From positions 1 to 64,000 of the forward strand of contig JAIPBH010000003.1 in the NCBI GenBank assembly GCA_021739635.1: a DNA stretch of 64,000 nucleotides. Direction: 5' to 3'. Shown piece after piece: positions 51,188 to 60,909 of this stretch. The notes beneath the pieces were generated by a model, which had not been told where the DNA came from, did no database searches, and worked only from the letters and a program-made list of their open reading frames with translations. This DNA comes from Flavobacteriaceae bacterium (lineage in GTDB: Bacteria > Bacteroidota > Bacteroidia > Flavobacteriales > Flavobacteriaceae). How positions within the stretch are numbered: the first letter of the stretch is position 1; each line of letters starts with the position of its first letter. Position numbers and translations under genes: made by a program.

Positions 51188-51862
51188 TTAGTTCATGCGT
51201 TTTACTCTTCCACCTAAAACTCTACTTTCATTAACGGTTTCTGGATTTCCATAAATAAACACATCTCCACCTGCTCTAATTTTTATATCTACTACTTTTG
51301 TTGCGTTTATATAAGCTTCTCCAGCTGCGTTTATTGAAACATCTGTGTTTTCCGTTTCATTGTTTTCTCCTTTAAAAACACCTCCAGTTAGTAATGAAAC
51401 ATTTTGTTTTTTTGATGTTCCTGAAGCTTCAATAACTCCGCCTGTAACAGCTTTAACATTTAAATAAGACACATCACAAACCACATTTACCATACCTCCT
51501 TCTTGCGCTCTTAAATCTACTTCAAATTGTTTAATAACATCTTTTGAATAAATTTTTGCACCTTCATTAGCGTCTAAAACATCTAACGATGTATAATACA
51601 AGGTCACTTTTGTGTCATTTCCATTGAATATTTTTTCTAAATTCATTTTAATTTTAAGCTTTCCGTTTTTGTTGTTTACAAGAACATCAGAATTATTTTT
51701 ACCAGAAATAATTACTTTATTTTCATTTGATTTAATCAATTCTACTTCAATTAAATCATACACTTTAAGTTCGGTAAATTCTCCAATAGTTTTTTCTATT
51801 GGGCTTTGAGAATGCATTAATAAAGAAACAAATAAAAATATTCCAGATAAAATAGATTTCAT
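51188..51862 (-). CDS. head-GIN domain (DUF2807) secreted protein
   Basis: The 224-residue product starts MKSILSGIFLFVSLLMHSQS with a signal peptide, followed by a single beta-solenoid-like domain: VYDLIEVELIKSNENKVIIS, LDANEGAKIYSKDV, VDLRAQEGGMVNV, VKAVTGGVIEASGTS and IRAGGDVFIYGNPETV. This is the putative auto-transporter adhesin, head-GIN domain. It is probably secreted or attached in the periplasm/outer membrane. Function unknown. Monocistronic with its own terminator. Confidence 0.87.
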   Translation of the reverse strand: MKSILSGIFLFVSLLMHSQSPIEKTIGEFTELKVYDLIEVELIKSNENKVIISGKNNSDVLVNNKNGKLKIKMNLEKIFNGNDTKVTLYYTSLDVLDANEGAKIYSKDVIKQFEVDLRAQEGGMVNVVCDVSYLNVKAVTGGVIEASGTSKKQNVSLLTGGVFKGENNETENTDVSINAAGEAYINATKVVDIKIRAGGDVFIYGNPETVNESRVLGGRVKRMN

Positions 51863-51961
51863 AATAATGGATTTAATTACAAATTAATAAAACATAAAAA
51901 GTTGATAATTATTATAGATACAAGTCTTTTTATTTTGTTACAACTAGCTAACTAATTTATA

Positions 51962-52261
51962 TTATTTAGCAATATTAACTGCTGTTCCTGTTGCTGAAAC
52001 TGTTACATAATTAGAAGCCGTTAGCTCAATATCAACTTTTATACCAATAATAGCATTTACATTTAATTGTTTAGCATTTTCTTCTAAATGTTTTAATGCT
52101 AATTCTTTAGCTTTAACAATACCGTCTGCAACACTTGCGTTGTATTTTTCAATATTAAAGGTTAGTTTTAGTTTTTGCATTAAAACACCAATTCCAGAAA
52201 CAATCCCTTTATATTCAATAACCTTAAAACCTTCAATACTATTTGTTGTTGTTAAAATCAT
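51962..52261 (-). CDS. YbjQ/UPF0145-family protein
   Basis: The 99-residue cytoplasmic protein starts MILTTTNSIEGFKVIEYKGI, followed by VSGIGVLMQ, LALKHLEENAKQLNVNAIIG and VTVSATGTAV, the standard YbjQ pattern. The family forms pentameric rings and is sometimes called heavy-metal-binding, but without established function. It precedes RNase R's 3' end by 47 nt on the same strand, and DUF2807 follows after ~100 nt. Confidence 0.88.
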   Translation of the reverse strand: MILTTTNSIEGFKVIEYKGIVSGIGVLMQKLKLTFNIEKYNASVADGIVKAKELALKHLEENAKQLNVNAIIGIKVDIELTASNYVTVSATGTAVNIAK

Positions 52262-52308
52262 AGTTTTATTTTTTTAATAAGTATAAAAATTAATTTAGAT
52301 GTTACACC

Positions 52309-54498
52309 TTAACCTTCACTTTTACCTATTAAATTAAAATCTAAATGTTTTTTAACTAAATCGGTATTTTTAACTTTCACAATAACTTCCTCTCCTAATT
52401 GAAACATATTTTTTGTATTTCTTCCTACCAAAGCATATTGTGTTTCATCAAAAGCATAATGATCATCTTTCATATCTCTAACACTTACCATGCCTTCACA
52501 TTTATTAGAAATAATTTCTACATAAATACCCCAATCGGTTACTCCAGAGATAACACCTAAAAATTCTTCATCTTTATGATCTTCCATAAAACGTATTTGC
52601 ATGTATTTTATAGAATCTCGTTCTGCTTTTGTTGCTAAATTTTCCATATTACTGGAATGATTACACTTATCTTCATATAAATCTTCATTAACCGATTTTC
52701 CTCCATCAAGATATAATTGCAATAAACGATGTGCCATCACATCTGGATAACGACGAATAGGTGATGTAAAATGGCTATAATAATCGAATGCTAAACCGTA
52801 ATGACCAATATTATGAGTTGTATATTCTGCTTTACTCATGCTACGAATAGTTAAAGTATCAACTAAGTTTTGTTCTTTTTTTCCTACTACACTTTGTAAT
52901 AAATTATTAAGAGATGCTGTGGTTGTTTTCTTGTCTTTAAAATTTAATTTATAACCAAATTTTGACACAATTCCTTGTAAAGCAGTAAGTTTACTAACAT
53001 CTGGTTCATCATGAACACGATAAACAAATGTTTTTTTAGGAGATTTCTTCCCTATAAATTCAGCTACTTTTTTATTTGCTAATAACATAAATTCTTCAAT
53101 TAAATGATTAGCATCTTTACTTATTTTAAAGTAAACACCAATAGGATTTGATTGTTCGTCTAAATTAAACTTTACTTCTACTTTATCAAATGAAATAGCG
53201 CCATCTTTCATGCGTTTTTTTCGCATAATTTTAGCTAACTCATCTAATTTTAAAACCGCTTGAGCTATTTCTTCTTTTGTTTGATACGCTTTTCCGGTTA
53301 AAGACACATCTTCAGTAATATTATTAGATTTTGATTCTATAATAGCTTGAGCTTCTTCATAAGAAAAACGTGCATCACTATAGGTTACTGTTCTTCCAAA
53401 CCATTGATTTTTTACTTCTGCTTTTTCGTTAATTTGAAAAACAGCTGAAAATGTATATTTTTCTTCATGTGGTCTTAATGAACACGCATTGTTTGACAAT
53501 ACTTCTGGTAACATTGGTACCACTCTATCAACTAAATATACTGAAGTAGCGCGTTCATAAGCTTCATCATCTAAAATAGTTCCTTCTTGTAAATAGTGAG
53601 ATACATCTGCAATATGAATACCTATTTCATACAAACCATTATTTAAAATTTGAAAGGATAGTGCATCATCAAAATCTTTAGCATCTTTAGGATCAATAGT
53701 AAAGGTTAAAACATCACGCATATCCCTGCGTTTTGCTATTTCTTCTTTAGTTATTGATGTGTCCAACTTATTAGCAAACTCTTCTACTTCATAAGGAAAT
53801 TCATAAGGCAAACCGTACTCAGCTAAAATAGCATGTATTTCTGTATTATGTTCTCCTGGTTTACCGAGAACTTTTATGACTTTTCCATAAGGAGAATCTG
53901 CATTTTCTGGCCAATCTTCTAAAGAAACTAATACTTTATCTCCGTCTTCTGCTTTATTAGTTTTATTAATGGGTATAAAAATATCTTTATACATTTTTGT
54001 ACTATCTGCAACTACAAAAGCATATTTTTCGTGTAATTGAATTACGCCAACATAGTCACTTTTAGCACGTTTAATTATTTGAGTAATCTCGCCTTCTATA
54101 TTGCCACGTTTACGTCGTTTGTATACGTAAAATTCTACTTCATCACCATTTAAGGCTTTGTTTATGTTATTAGATGCGATAAATACATCTTCATCAAAAT
54201 CATCAGTAATGATATAACCAGATCCTTTAACAGATAAATCTAAAATTCCGGTGTGATATTCTGTAGTAATGATAGCTTTAAACTTTCCTCTTTCAACTTC
54301 TTCAATTTCTTTTTCAGCTGCTAAAGCATGTAATTTTTTTATAATTTGGTTTCTGCTACTAGCATCATTAACTCCTAATTTAGCAGCTATTTGTTTATAG
54401 TTAAAACTTTGGTTTCTTTCTTTTTTTAAAATACTAAGAATGGTATTTGTAAGGTTCGAAATTTTATTGGATGATTTCTTTTTTTTATTTCTTGTCAT
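52309..54498 (-). CDS. rnr: ribonuclease R
   Basis: The 729-residue exoribonuclease has an N-terminal winged-helix region (QSFNYKQIAAKLGVNDASSR), two cold-shock-like domains, the RNB catalytic domain with TFTIDPKDAKDFDDALSF (Mg2+ Asp cluster) and HIADVSHYL, and a C-terminal S1 domain (FLGVISGVTDWGIYVEI). It degrades structured RNA 3' to 5' and helps in rRNA quality control. Gene is full-length, and the upstream side opens into the 624-nt gene-free AT-rich stretch. Confidence 0.95.
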   Translation of the reverse strand: MTRNKKKKSSNKISNLTNTILSILKKERNQSFNYKQIAAKLGVNDASSRNQIIKKLHALAAEKEIEEVERGKFKAIITTEYHTGILDLSVKGSGYIITDDFDEDVFIASNNINKALNGDEVEFYVYKRRKRGNIEGEITQIIKRAKSDYVGVIQLHEKYAFVVADSTKMYKDIFIPINKTNKAEDGDKVLVSLEDWPENADSPYGKVIKVLGKPGEHNTEIHAILAEYGLPYEFPYEVEEFANKLDTSITKEEIAKRRDMRDVLTFTIDPKDAKDFDDALSFQILNNGLYEIGIHIADVSHYLQEGTILDDEAYERATSVYLVDRVVPMLPEVLSNNACSLRPHEEKYTFSAVFQINEKAEVKNQWFGRTVTYSDARFSYEEAQAIIESKSNNITEDVSLTGKAYQTKEEIAQAVLKLDELAKIMRKKRMKDGAISFDKVEVKFNLDEQSNPIGVYFKISKDANHLIEEFMLLANKKVAEFIGKKSPKKTFVYRVHDEPDVSKLTALQGIVSKFGYKLNFKDKKTTTASLNNLLQSVVGKKEQNLVDTLTIRSMSKAEYTTHNIGHYGLAFDYYSHFTSPIRRYPDVMAHRLLQLYLDGGKSVNEDLYEDKCNHSSNMENLATKAERDSIKYMQIRFMEDHKDEEFLGVISGVTDWGIYVEIISNKCEGMVSVRDMKDDHYAFDETQYALVGRNTKNMFQLGEEVIVKVKNTDLVKKHLDFNLIGKSEG

Positions 54499-55122
54499 GT
54501 AATTTTTGTAATCATTTTTATTTCCTAAGATACTGGAAATCTGTTTATTTATTACTTAATAATTGGAGAAGATTTTTATTAAGTGTTTACAAAGTTACGT
54601 TTAATAAATTAATTGATATTTTTTTAATGTTATTTTTAGTTAAAATGATGTTATCAACTTTATATAAACTATAATAATTTTCTTTTTAAAAATTTAAAAA
54701 AATAATGATGTTTATGATAGTGTGTTAATAAGTGTTATAACTTTTTTATATTTTATTATGATTACAATTTATTTACTTTCTATTAATACTTAATTAACAT
54801 ATTATTTTACGTTAAAGTATTCATTTTAAACAAGATTATATTTTATATCAACAGTTGTTAACAACTAAAATTTCATCTCTTTTTGTGATAAGTTTTTTAC
54901 TTTTTAGTGTTTGTATTTACTTAAATACTTCTTATAAATTTTATAAAAAAAAGCATTTAAAAATTAGGTAGAAGTTTTAAGGTTTTTGATTGAAAAAAAA
55001 TATGAATAAACAATAATTTAGTTTTAAAAATTAATAACTAGTTATTAACAACTAATCAATACTATTATAAACCAAAATAATAAGTCTTTTTATTACCTTT
55101 ACATGACTTAAAATTTAAAAAA
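54499..55122. other. 624-nt extremely AT-rich gene-free region between rnr and rpiB
   Basis: No convincing coding region is present. Both flanking genes point away from it, so it holds at least two promoters. It includes palindromes AGTTGTTAACAACT (around 54854-54867) and AATAACTAGTTATT (around 55030-55043) and several TTATCAAC/TTATTAACA-type words that resemble degenerate DnaA boxes. It could be an origin-like region, a transcriptional control region, or simply AT-rich spacer. Confidence 0.5.
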
Positions 55123-55557
55123 ATGACTATTTCAATAGGTAATGACCACGCAGGTGTTGAATATAAATTTTCAATATTAAAACATTTAGAATCAAAAGGT
55201 TATAATGTTAATAATTACGGAACTGATAGTGAAGTAAGTGTTGATTATCCAGATTTTATACATCCAGTTGCTCTAGATGTGGAGAATAAAAAAGTTGATT
55301 TTGGTATTATTATTTGTGGAAGCGGAAACGGCGCTAATATGACAGCTAATAAACATCAAGGTGTACGTTCTGCTTTATGTTGGACAAAAGAAATAGTGGC
55401 ACTTGCTAGACAACATAATAATGCTAACATTTTAAGCATTCCTGCAAGATTTACAGCTTTACCTCAAGTTATTGAAATGGTTGATACATTTTTAGAAACT
55501 CCTTTTGAAGGTGGTCGTCATCAAGCTCGAATTGATAAAATACCCACTTCTTGTTAA
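55123..55557 (+). CDS. rpiB: ribose-5-phosphate isomerase B
   Basis: The 144-residue protein starts MTISIGNDHAGVEYKFSILK and has VDYPDFIHPVA, FGIIICGSGNGANMTANKHQ (the catalytic Cys of RpiB, CGSGNG) and RSALCWTKEIVALARQHNNA. It interconverts ribose-5-phosphate and ribulose-5-phosphate; closely related LacA/B or AlsB activities are possible. It is immediately followed (no gap) by the CDF transporter gene, and a near-consensus TACCTTTA box lies at about 55094-55101. Confidence 0.93.
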   Translation: MTISIGNDHAGVEYKFSILKHLESKGYNVNNYGTDSEVSVDYPDFIHPVALDVENKKVDFGIIICGSGNGANMTANKHQGVRSALCWTKEIVALARQHNNANILSIPARFTALPQVIEMVDTFLETPFEGGRHQARIDKIPTSC

Positions 55558-56475
55558 ATGAGTAATACACATTCACATACTCATCATCATACACATGCAA
55601 AATTAAAAGGAAGAAACCTTTTTATTTCTATCTTTTTAAATATTATAATTACCGTTACTCAAGTTATAGGAGGATTGGTTTCGGGTAGCTTATCTTTATT
55701 AAGTGATGCGCTTCATAATTTTACAGATGTTATCTCTCTTATTGTAAGTTATATTGCAACTGTTTTAGCAGGAAAATCAGCTTCTTTACATAAAACATTT
55801 GGTTATAAAAGAGCTGAAATATTAGCAGCTTTTGTTAATGCTGCTACTTTGGTAATTGTGGCGGTTTTATTAATAAAAGAAGCTATTGTAAGGTTTCAAA
55901 ATCCTCAGAATATTGAATCTGAAATTGTTATTTGGTTATCATTGCTTGGTATTGTAGCAAACGGACTAAGTGTGTTGTTGTTAAAAAGCGATTCTAATAA
56001 AAACATGAATATGCGTTCTGCTTATTTGCATTTATTAACAGATATGTTAGCAAGTATAGCGGTTTTAATTGGAGGTTTGTTAATGAAATTTTACGAAATA
56101 TATTGGGTTGATAGTTTGTTAACACTAGTTATCGCTTTATATTTAATATGGGTAGGATTTGATTTATTAAAAGACTCATTTCATGTGTTAATGCTTTTTG
56201 CACCAGAAAACATTCCTGTAACAGATATTGTTAATGAAGTACAACAATTAGAAGACATTAAAAATGTGCATCATGTACATGTTTGGCAATTAAATGAAGA
56301 AGAAATACATTTTGAAGCTCACATTGATTTTAAAAACGATATTAGCTTATCACAATTTGATGCTATTTTAGTTAAAATTGAAGAGTTGTTGTATCATAAA
56401 TTCCATATCAATCATGTAAATATTCAGCCAGAATTTGGAAAATGTGGGCCAAAAGACATTATTGTTCAGGATTAA
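55558..56475 (+). CDS. cation diffusion facilitator (CzcD/ZitB-like) transporter
   Basis: The 305-residue protein starts with a His-rich tail (HSHTHHHTHAK), has about six membrane helices, and shows the CDF metal sites LLSDALHNFTDVISL (D/H-x3-D) and YLHLLTDMLASIAV (H-x3-D). A cytoplasmic C-terminal domain with HHVHVWQLNEEEIHFEAH binds metal. Such proteins export Zn2+ (or Cd2+/Co2+) by proton antiport. The start ATG directly follows the rpiB stop. Confidence 0.93.
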   Translation: MSNTHSHTHHHTHAKLKGRNLFISIFLNIIITVTQVIGGLVSGSLSLLSDALHNFTDVISLIVSYIATVLAGKSASLHKTFGYKRAEILAAFVNAATLVIVAVLLIKEAIVRFQNPQNIESEIVIWLSLLGIVANGLSVLLLKSDSNKNMNMRSAYLHLLTDMLASIAVLIGGLLMKFYEIYWVDSLLTLVIALYLIWVGFDLLKDSFHVLMLFAPENIPVTDIVNEVQQLEDIKNVHHVHVWQLNEEEIHFEAHIDFKNDISLSQFDAILVKIEELLYHKFHINHVNIQPEFGKCGPKDIIVQD

Positions 56476-56499
56476 ACATATTTATACATACCAAAAGAT

Positions 56500-56943
56500 A
56501 TGTTAGAAATTCAAATCAAATCATTTTCTGAATTATCCACACAAGAATTGTATGATCTTTTACAATTGCGTAGTGAAGTTTTTGTGGTAGAACAAAACTG
56601 TGTATATCAAGATATTGATAAAAAAGACCAAAAAGCACTTCATGTTTTAGGTATAAAAAATAATCAACTTATTGCTTATACTAGACTTTTTAAGCCTGGT
56701 GATTATTTTGATTATGCCAGTATTGGTAGAGTAGTAGTAGCTAAAAGCCAACGCCAATATCAATATGGTTATGATATTATGAAAGCCTCAATTGAAGCTA
56801 TAAAAAATCATTTTAAAGAAAATGTAATAAAAATTTCTGCACAAGCTTATTTAAAAGGGTTTTATAATAATTTAGGATTTAATGAAATAGGAGAGGAATA
56901 TCTTGAAGATGATATTCCGCATATTGCCATGATAAAAAAATAA
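56500..56943 (+). CDS. ElaA-type GNAT acetyltransferase
   Basis: The 147-residue protein has the ElaA pattern: LLQLRSEVFVVEQNCVYQDI near the start, AYTRLFKPGDYFDYASIGRV in the centre (V-V acetyl-CoA strand), then KISAQAYLKGFYNNLGFNEI and DIPHIAMIKK. It is a GNAT-family N-acetyltransferase of unknown acceptor. The R/Q-x-x-G-x-G/A acetyl-CoA loop reads as RQYQYGYDIM. It lies 24 nt after the CDF gene on the same strand. Confidence 0.88.
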   Translation: MLEIQIKSFSELSTQELYDLLQLRSEVFVVEQNCVYQDIDKKDQKALHVLGIKNNQLIAYTRLFKPGDYFDYASIGRVVVAKSQRQYQYGYDIMKASIEAIKNHFKENVIKISAQAYLKGFYNNLGFNEIGEEYLEDDIPHIAMIKK

Positions 56944-56948
56944 TTAAT

Positions 56949-58352
56949 TTATCTTTTTAAGGTAAAATGACCTCTTAAAACGTCTCCACTATAAAACGTA
57001 ATTACATACCAATAATCATTGGTTTCCATGAGTTTTCCATCAAAAGTTCCGTTCCAACCAACATTTGGAGGTAATGATTTTAGAAGTTTTCCATAATGAT
57101 CAAAAATAGTAACTGTTTTGATATTATTTACAAAATCTCTTACCAACCACAAATCATGGTTTCCATCATTATTTGGGGTAAAGTATTTTGGGATGTAATA
57201 ATCATCAGTAGTTATTAACACATTAAAGCTGCTTTCATTACTACTACAAACAGTTTCATTGTATATATAAATGGTTTGTGATGTGTTTATAATATCACCA
57301 GCAAATAAAGTATTTCCTGTTCCGCCAGAAGCGGTATAATATGCACCATAATTGAGTGTTGGTAATGTATAACTAACCCCCACATAATCATTAAAAGAAT
57401 CTATATTTACAAATACATTACAATCATTTTGTGAGGTAACATAGTTGGTAAATAAAAATGGCTGCCAAGCAGAATGATTTGCAGTTGTATTATCAACCAC
57501 AACACAGTTTAAGTTAGCATTGTTTGAAAAATTAAAGGCATTTATACTGTTGTTATTTCCGTTTCTAATATTTAATGTACATAAATTATTATTTGAACAA
57601 TCAATTTCTGATAACTGACTGTTTTGTGATAAATCTAATGCTTCAAATAGATTAAAACTTAAATCAATGATGTAAAGAAGTGGGTTTTGTGACGTATTTA
57701 TATTATTTATTTGATTATTACTGCAATATAAATTCACTAAATTTTGATTATTACTAATATTTAAATTGGTTATAAAATTATTACTACAATTTAAAGTACT
57801 TAGAGTGCTGTTTTTAGAAATATCAATCGAACTAATTTGATTGTTTAGAAAAACCAATACATTAAGCAAAGGATTATTGGTAACATCTAAATTCGTTAAT
57901 AAGTTATTACCACAAACCAAAGAAATTAATTTAGTATTTTGAGTTGTATTTAAGGTAGTAAGCCGGTTGTTTAAGCACCAAAAAATCTGTAAATCCAATA
58001 AAGGAGATATGTTTATAGAGCTAATATTATTTGTGCTACAAAATAATTGAGTAAGACTTAAGTTGTTTGTAACATCTAAAACAGAAAGTAAATTATTTTC
58101 GCAATTTAAAACCTCAAGTGCTGTAAAATCTTCAATGCCAGTTAAGTCTGAAATGCTTTTGGAATTAACATCTAAGTTTGTTATTGTATTAATATTTGCT
58201 GTTGGAACCAAATCATCTAACGGGGCAACATCAAAACCTAAATCAATTAAAGCCTGTTCAAAATTATCGTCTGGAACAAACGTGTTTTGAGATAAGCCAC
58301 AGATGCTTAACATTATAAACGAATAGACACATACAACATTTTTTGTTCTCAA
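56949..58352 (-). CDS. secreted leucine-rich-repeat protein with T9SS type B sorting domain
   Basis: The 467-residue product has a signal peptide (VCVYSFIMLSICGLSQ, from TTG 58352), an LRR array (about residues 55-285, repeats like LTTLNTTQNTKLISLVCGNN, one Asn-rich unit per ~20 residues), a spacer and a C-terminal gliding-motility-associated domain with YFTPNNDGNHDLWLVRD and YGKLLKSLPPNVGWNGTFDG ending in RGHFTLKR. The last is the type B signal for export through the type IX system, so the protein is probably surface-attached or released. Ligand unknown. Confidence 0.9.
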   Translation of the reverse strand: MRTKNVVCVYSFIMLSICGLSQNTFVPDDNFEQALIDLGFDVAPLDDLVPTANINTITNLDVNSKSISDLTGIEDFTALEVLNCENNLLSVLDVTNNLSLTQLFCSTNNISSINISPLLDLQIFWCLNNRLTTLNTTQNTKLISLVCGNNLLTNLDVTNNPLLNVLVFLNNQISSIDISKNSTLSTLNCSNNFITNLNISNNQNLVNLYCSNNQINNINTSQNPLLYIIDLSFNLFEALDLSQNSQLSEIDCSNNNLCTLNIRNGNNNSINAFNFSNNANLNCVVVDNTTANHSAWQPFLFTNYVTSQNDCNVFVNIDSFNDYVGVSYTLPTLNYGAYYTASGGTGNTLFAGDIINTSQTIYIYNETVCSSNESSFNVLITTDDYYIPKYFTPNNDGNHDLWLVRDFVNNIKTVTIFDHYGKLLKSLPPNVGWNGTFDGKLMETNDYWYVITFYSGDVLRGHFTLKR

Positions 58353-58367
58353 ATTATGTAGTTTATG

Positions 58368-59213
58368 TTAGGGTTCTTTTACATAAGTAATTAAAATCTC
58401 AACACGTCTGTCGTCTTTTGGGTCGCCACCTAAAGGAAATAAACGCCTTAAACCAACGTATTTCATGCGTTTTGGGTTTACTCCTTTTTTAACAAAATAA
58501 TCATATACAAATTTGGCTCTGGCAACCGATAAATTTCTTTGTTTTGTTTTTCTATCTACAGCATCTCTGCTATACTGAGTACAACACACATGACCTTGAA
58601 CAGTAAAATAAATATCTGTTCTTTCAACCAATGATTTTGCAATGTCTTCCAATATTTTTTTTGATTCAGGCATGATAGTGCTATAACCTGTTTTGAATAA
58701 AATATTTTCAAACACTATTTTATCACCAACTTTTAGATTTCCTTTTATTTGTTCTGGCGCATCTTTTTTATGCTCTACAATTTCTGTTGAAGGTTCTTCA
58801 ACTTTTTTAGGAGGTTTTGGTTTTACAATAATTTCAACTTTTCGGTTTAAACCTCTAATTTTTAAAACATCTGTTTCATCAACAATTTTTAATAAAACCT
58901 CACCTTTTCCATCAACATTGCTGATTAAAGATTCACTAATTTCATTGTTAGCAAATATTGCTTTTATTGCGTTGGCACGTTCTAGAGATAGTTTTAAATT
59001 GTAGTCTGATGCTCCAATATCATCACAAAAACCATAAATGGAAATAGATTCAATATCCATATCCGAAAGTTTTGAGATGAATAATAGTAAGCGGTTTTCT
59101 TCAGTAGTAAGAACCTCATATTTATCTGTTTCAAAATAAACTTCATGTGTTAATTCATTTTGAGAATAGATGCACTGAAAAGCTAATATGATACATAAAA
59201 ATAGTTTATTCAT
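58368..59213 (-). CDS. OmpA-family protein with two OmpA-like domains
   Basis: The 281-residue product starts MNKLFLCIILAFQCIYSQNE with a signal peptide. Two OmpA-C-like units follow: residues ~25-130 (IYGFCDDIGASDYNLKLSLE..RANAI..GKGEV..NRKVEI) and ~180-280 (FTVQGHVCCTQYSRDAVDRK..RAKFVYDYF..RRVEILITY). These bind peptidoglycan in other OmpA proteins. The first domain is more divergent. In-frame codons upstream of the ATG at 59213 are unnecessary. The LRR/T9SS gene lies downstream 15 nt away. Confidence 0.85.
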   Translation of the reverse strand: MNKLFLCIILAFQCIYSQNELTHEVYFETDKYEVLTTEENRLLLFISKLSDMDIESISIYGFCDDIGASDYNLKLSLERANAIKAIFANNEISESLISNVDGKGEVLLKIVDETDVLKIRGLNRKVEIIVKPKPPKKVEEPSTEIVEHKKDAPEQIKGNLKVGDKIVFENILFKTGYSTIMPESKKILEDIAKSLVERTDIYFTVQGHVCCTQYSRDAVDRKTKQRNLSVARAKFVYDYFVKKGVNPKRMKYVGLRRLFPLGGDPKDDRRVEILITYVKEP

Positions 59214-59274
59214 TACCCGAGGCGCATAATAATTTATAAATATAGTATTTTTAATTATTCGTTTAACGCTCAAA

Positions 59275-60909
59275 CTATCTTAAATACTCTAGATACGCAG
59301 TAGGGCTCGCTAGAATTTCTGAAGCTTTTTTTATTTCTGGGTCGTGAAGTTTTAAATAGTTGTACAACCCTTCTCTGTAAACATAACGTTTAACAATATC
59401 TTCAGTTAAGAGCTTAATAATATAATTTTTATTAGCATCTAAAGCATCTATTTTTGCTTTATTTAAACTAGAAACTAAGGTGTTATAATCTGTTTTAATG
59501 GCTAGATCTAAACCTTCGGCTTTGGCTTCTTCTATAGTTTTTTTAAGTGCTTTTTCTGTATTGGTTTCAAAGGAAAATGAGTTTGCTTTTAAAAACGTTT
59601 TAAAGTTTTCAAAATCAGGATCAGTTAACTTAAAATCGTTTACATTTTCAACCTTGTTTTTATAGTAATAATTGGTTGCAAAGTCAAAAATCAAGTTATC
59701 ATTTTCAATAGCATTAGTTAAGGCTGTATTTTTTGATCCGCTCATTTCTTCATCAGGGAAAATTCCACCACCATCAAACACTTTTCGGCCATTTTTGGTT
59801 TTATATTCATTGTAGTTTTCTTGATTTACACGCACAGCTTCACCTTTTTCGTTTCTATGCCAATAATCTAATGCTTGAATGCATCTACCAGAAGGCGTGA
59901 AATAGCGAGAAATAGTGATTTTTAATTGAGTACCATAGGTTAATAGTTTTGGGCGTTGCACCAAACCTTTTCCAAAGCTTCTGGAGCCTACTATTACTGC
60001 GCGGTCTAAATCTTGTAAAGAGCCTGATACAATTTCACTAGCAGACGCACTACTACCGTCAATGATTATAACTAAAGGAATTTCGGTATCAATAGGGTCT
60101 TTTTGGGTATAATAAGTGCGGTTGTATTTTTTAACTTTTGATTTTGTTGTAACCACCAATTGCCCTTTTGGTATAAACATATTAACAATATCTATAGCCT
60201 CATTTACCAATCCACCAGGATTTCCTCTTAAATCTAAAACCAAACGTTTAGCACCTTGAGCTTTTAAATCTCTTATAGCGTAACTGGTTTGAGAAGCCGC
60301 TTTATCACTAAATTGGCTTAAAACTATATAACCTGTTTTATCATTTATCATAGAAAAATGTGGCACCGCATTAATTTCTACTTCAGCATGGTTTATGGTT
60401 GCTGTTTTAGTGTTGCTTTGTCTTTTATAGGTAACTTCTATAGGTGTTCCAGGAGCGCCTTTTAATAAGTCGCCAGCGTCATCTTTATAATTTGCAACTA
60501 CAATATTTCCTATTTTTATTATTTCATCACCAGCTTTTAAACCTGCTTTATCTGCTGGGTAATCTTTATAAGGCTCTACAATAACTAATTTGTCTTTAAG
60601 GGTTCTTACTTTAGCGCCTATACCAATATAATCACCCGTGTTATTTATTCTAGCAGCTTCTACATCTTGCTCGTTCATAAAATTAGTGTACGGATCTAAA
60701 TCTTTAAGCATGCTCTTAATGGCGGTATCCATTAAGTCTCCAGGATTGGTATCATCAACATAATTCATGTTTACCTCTTTAAACAAGGTGGTAAAAATTT
60801 CTATTTGTTTGGCAATTTCAAAAAAGTCATTTTGAAATGCCGTTCCAGTTACAAAAAGGATAAGGGCAAGTACCGGGATAACAATCTTTTTTTTAAGAAT
60901 TTGCTTCAT
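59275..60909 (-). CDS. S41-family C-terminal processing peptidase
   Basis: The 544-residue product begins MKQILKKKIVIPVLALILFV (a signal/anchor), has a PDZ domain (about residues 85-175: IGIGAKVRTLKDKLVIVEPY, ADKAGLKAGDEIIKIG) and the S41 catalytic core with LVLDLRGNPGGLVNEAIDIV, IDGSSASASEIVSGSLQDLD (Ser) and GSRSFGKGLVQ (Lys). It is a Ctp-like periplasmic protease. The 5' end overlaps rnpA by 17 nt; a TTG six codons further upstream is an alternative start. Substrates unknown. Confidence 0.93.
   Translation of the reverse strand: MKQILKKKIVIPVLALILFVTGTAFQNDFFEIAKQIEIFTTLFKEVNMNYVDDTNPGDLMDTAIKSMLKDLDPYTNFMNEQDVEAARINNTGDYIGIGAKVRTLKDKLVIVEPYKDYPADKAGLKAGDEIIKIGNIVVANYKDDAGDLLKGAPGTPIEVTYKRQSNTKTATINHAEVEINAVPHFSMINDKTGYIVLSQFSDKAASQTSYAIRDLKAQGAKRLVLDLRGNPGGLVNEAIDIVNMFIPKGQLVVTTKSKVKKYNRTYYTQKDPIDTEIPLVIIIDGSSASASEIVSGSLQDLDRAVIVGSRSFGKGLVQRPKLLTYGTQLKITISRYFTPSGRCIQALDYWHRNEKGEAVRVNQENYNEYKTKNGRKVFDGGGIFPDEEMSGSKNTALTNAIENDNLIFDFATNYYYKNKVENVNDFKLTDPDFENFKTFLKANSFSFETNTEKALKKTIEEAKAEGLDLAIKTDYNTLVSSLNKAKIDALDANKNYIIKLLTEDIVKRYVYREGLYNYLKLHDPEIKKASEILASPTAYLEYLR

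Noticed and set aside
54471-54674. 67-codon open frame at the start of the AT-rich spacer
   Set aside because: It begins inside rnr on the opposite strand and encodes a low-complexity Phe/Leu-rich string typical of AT-rich noise.
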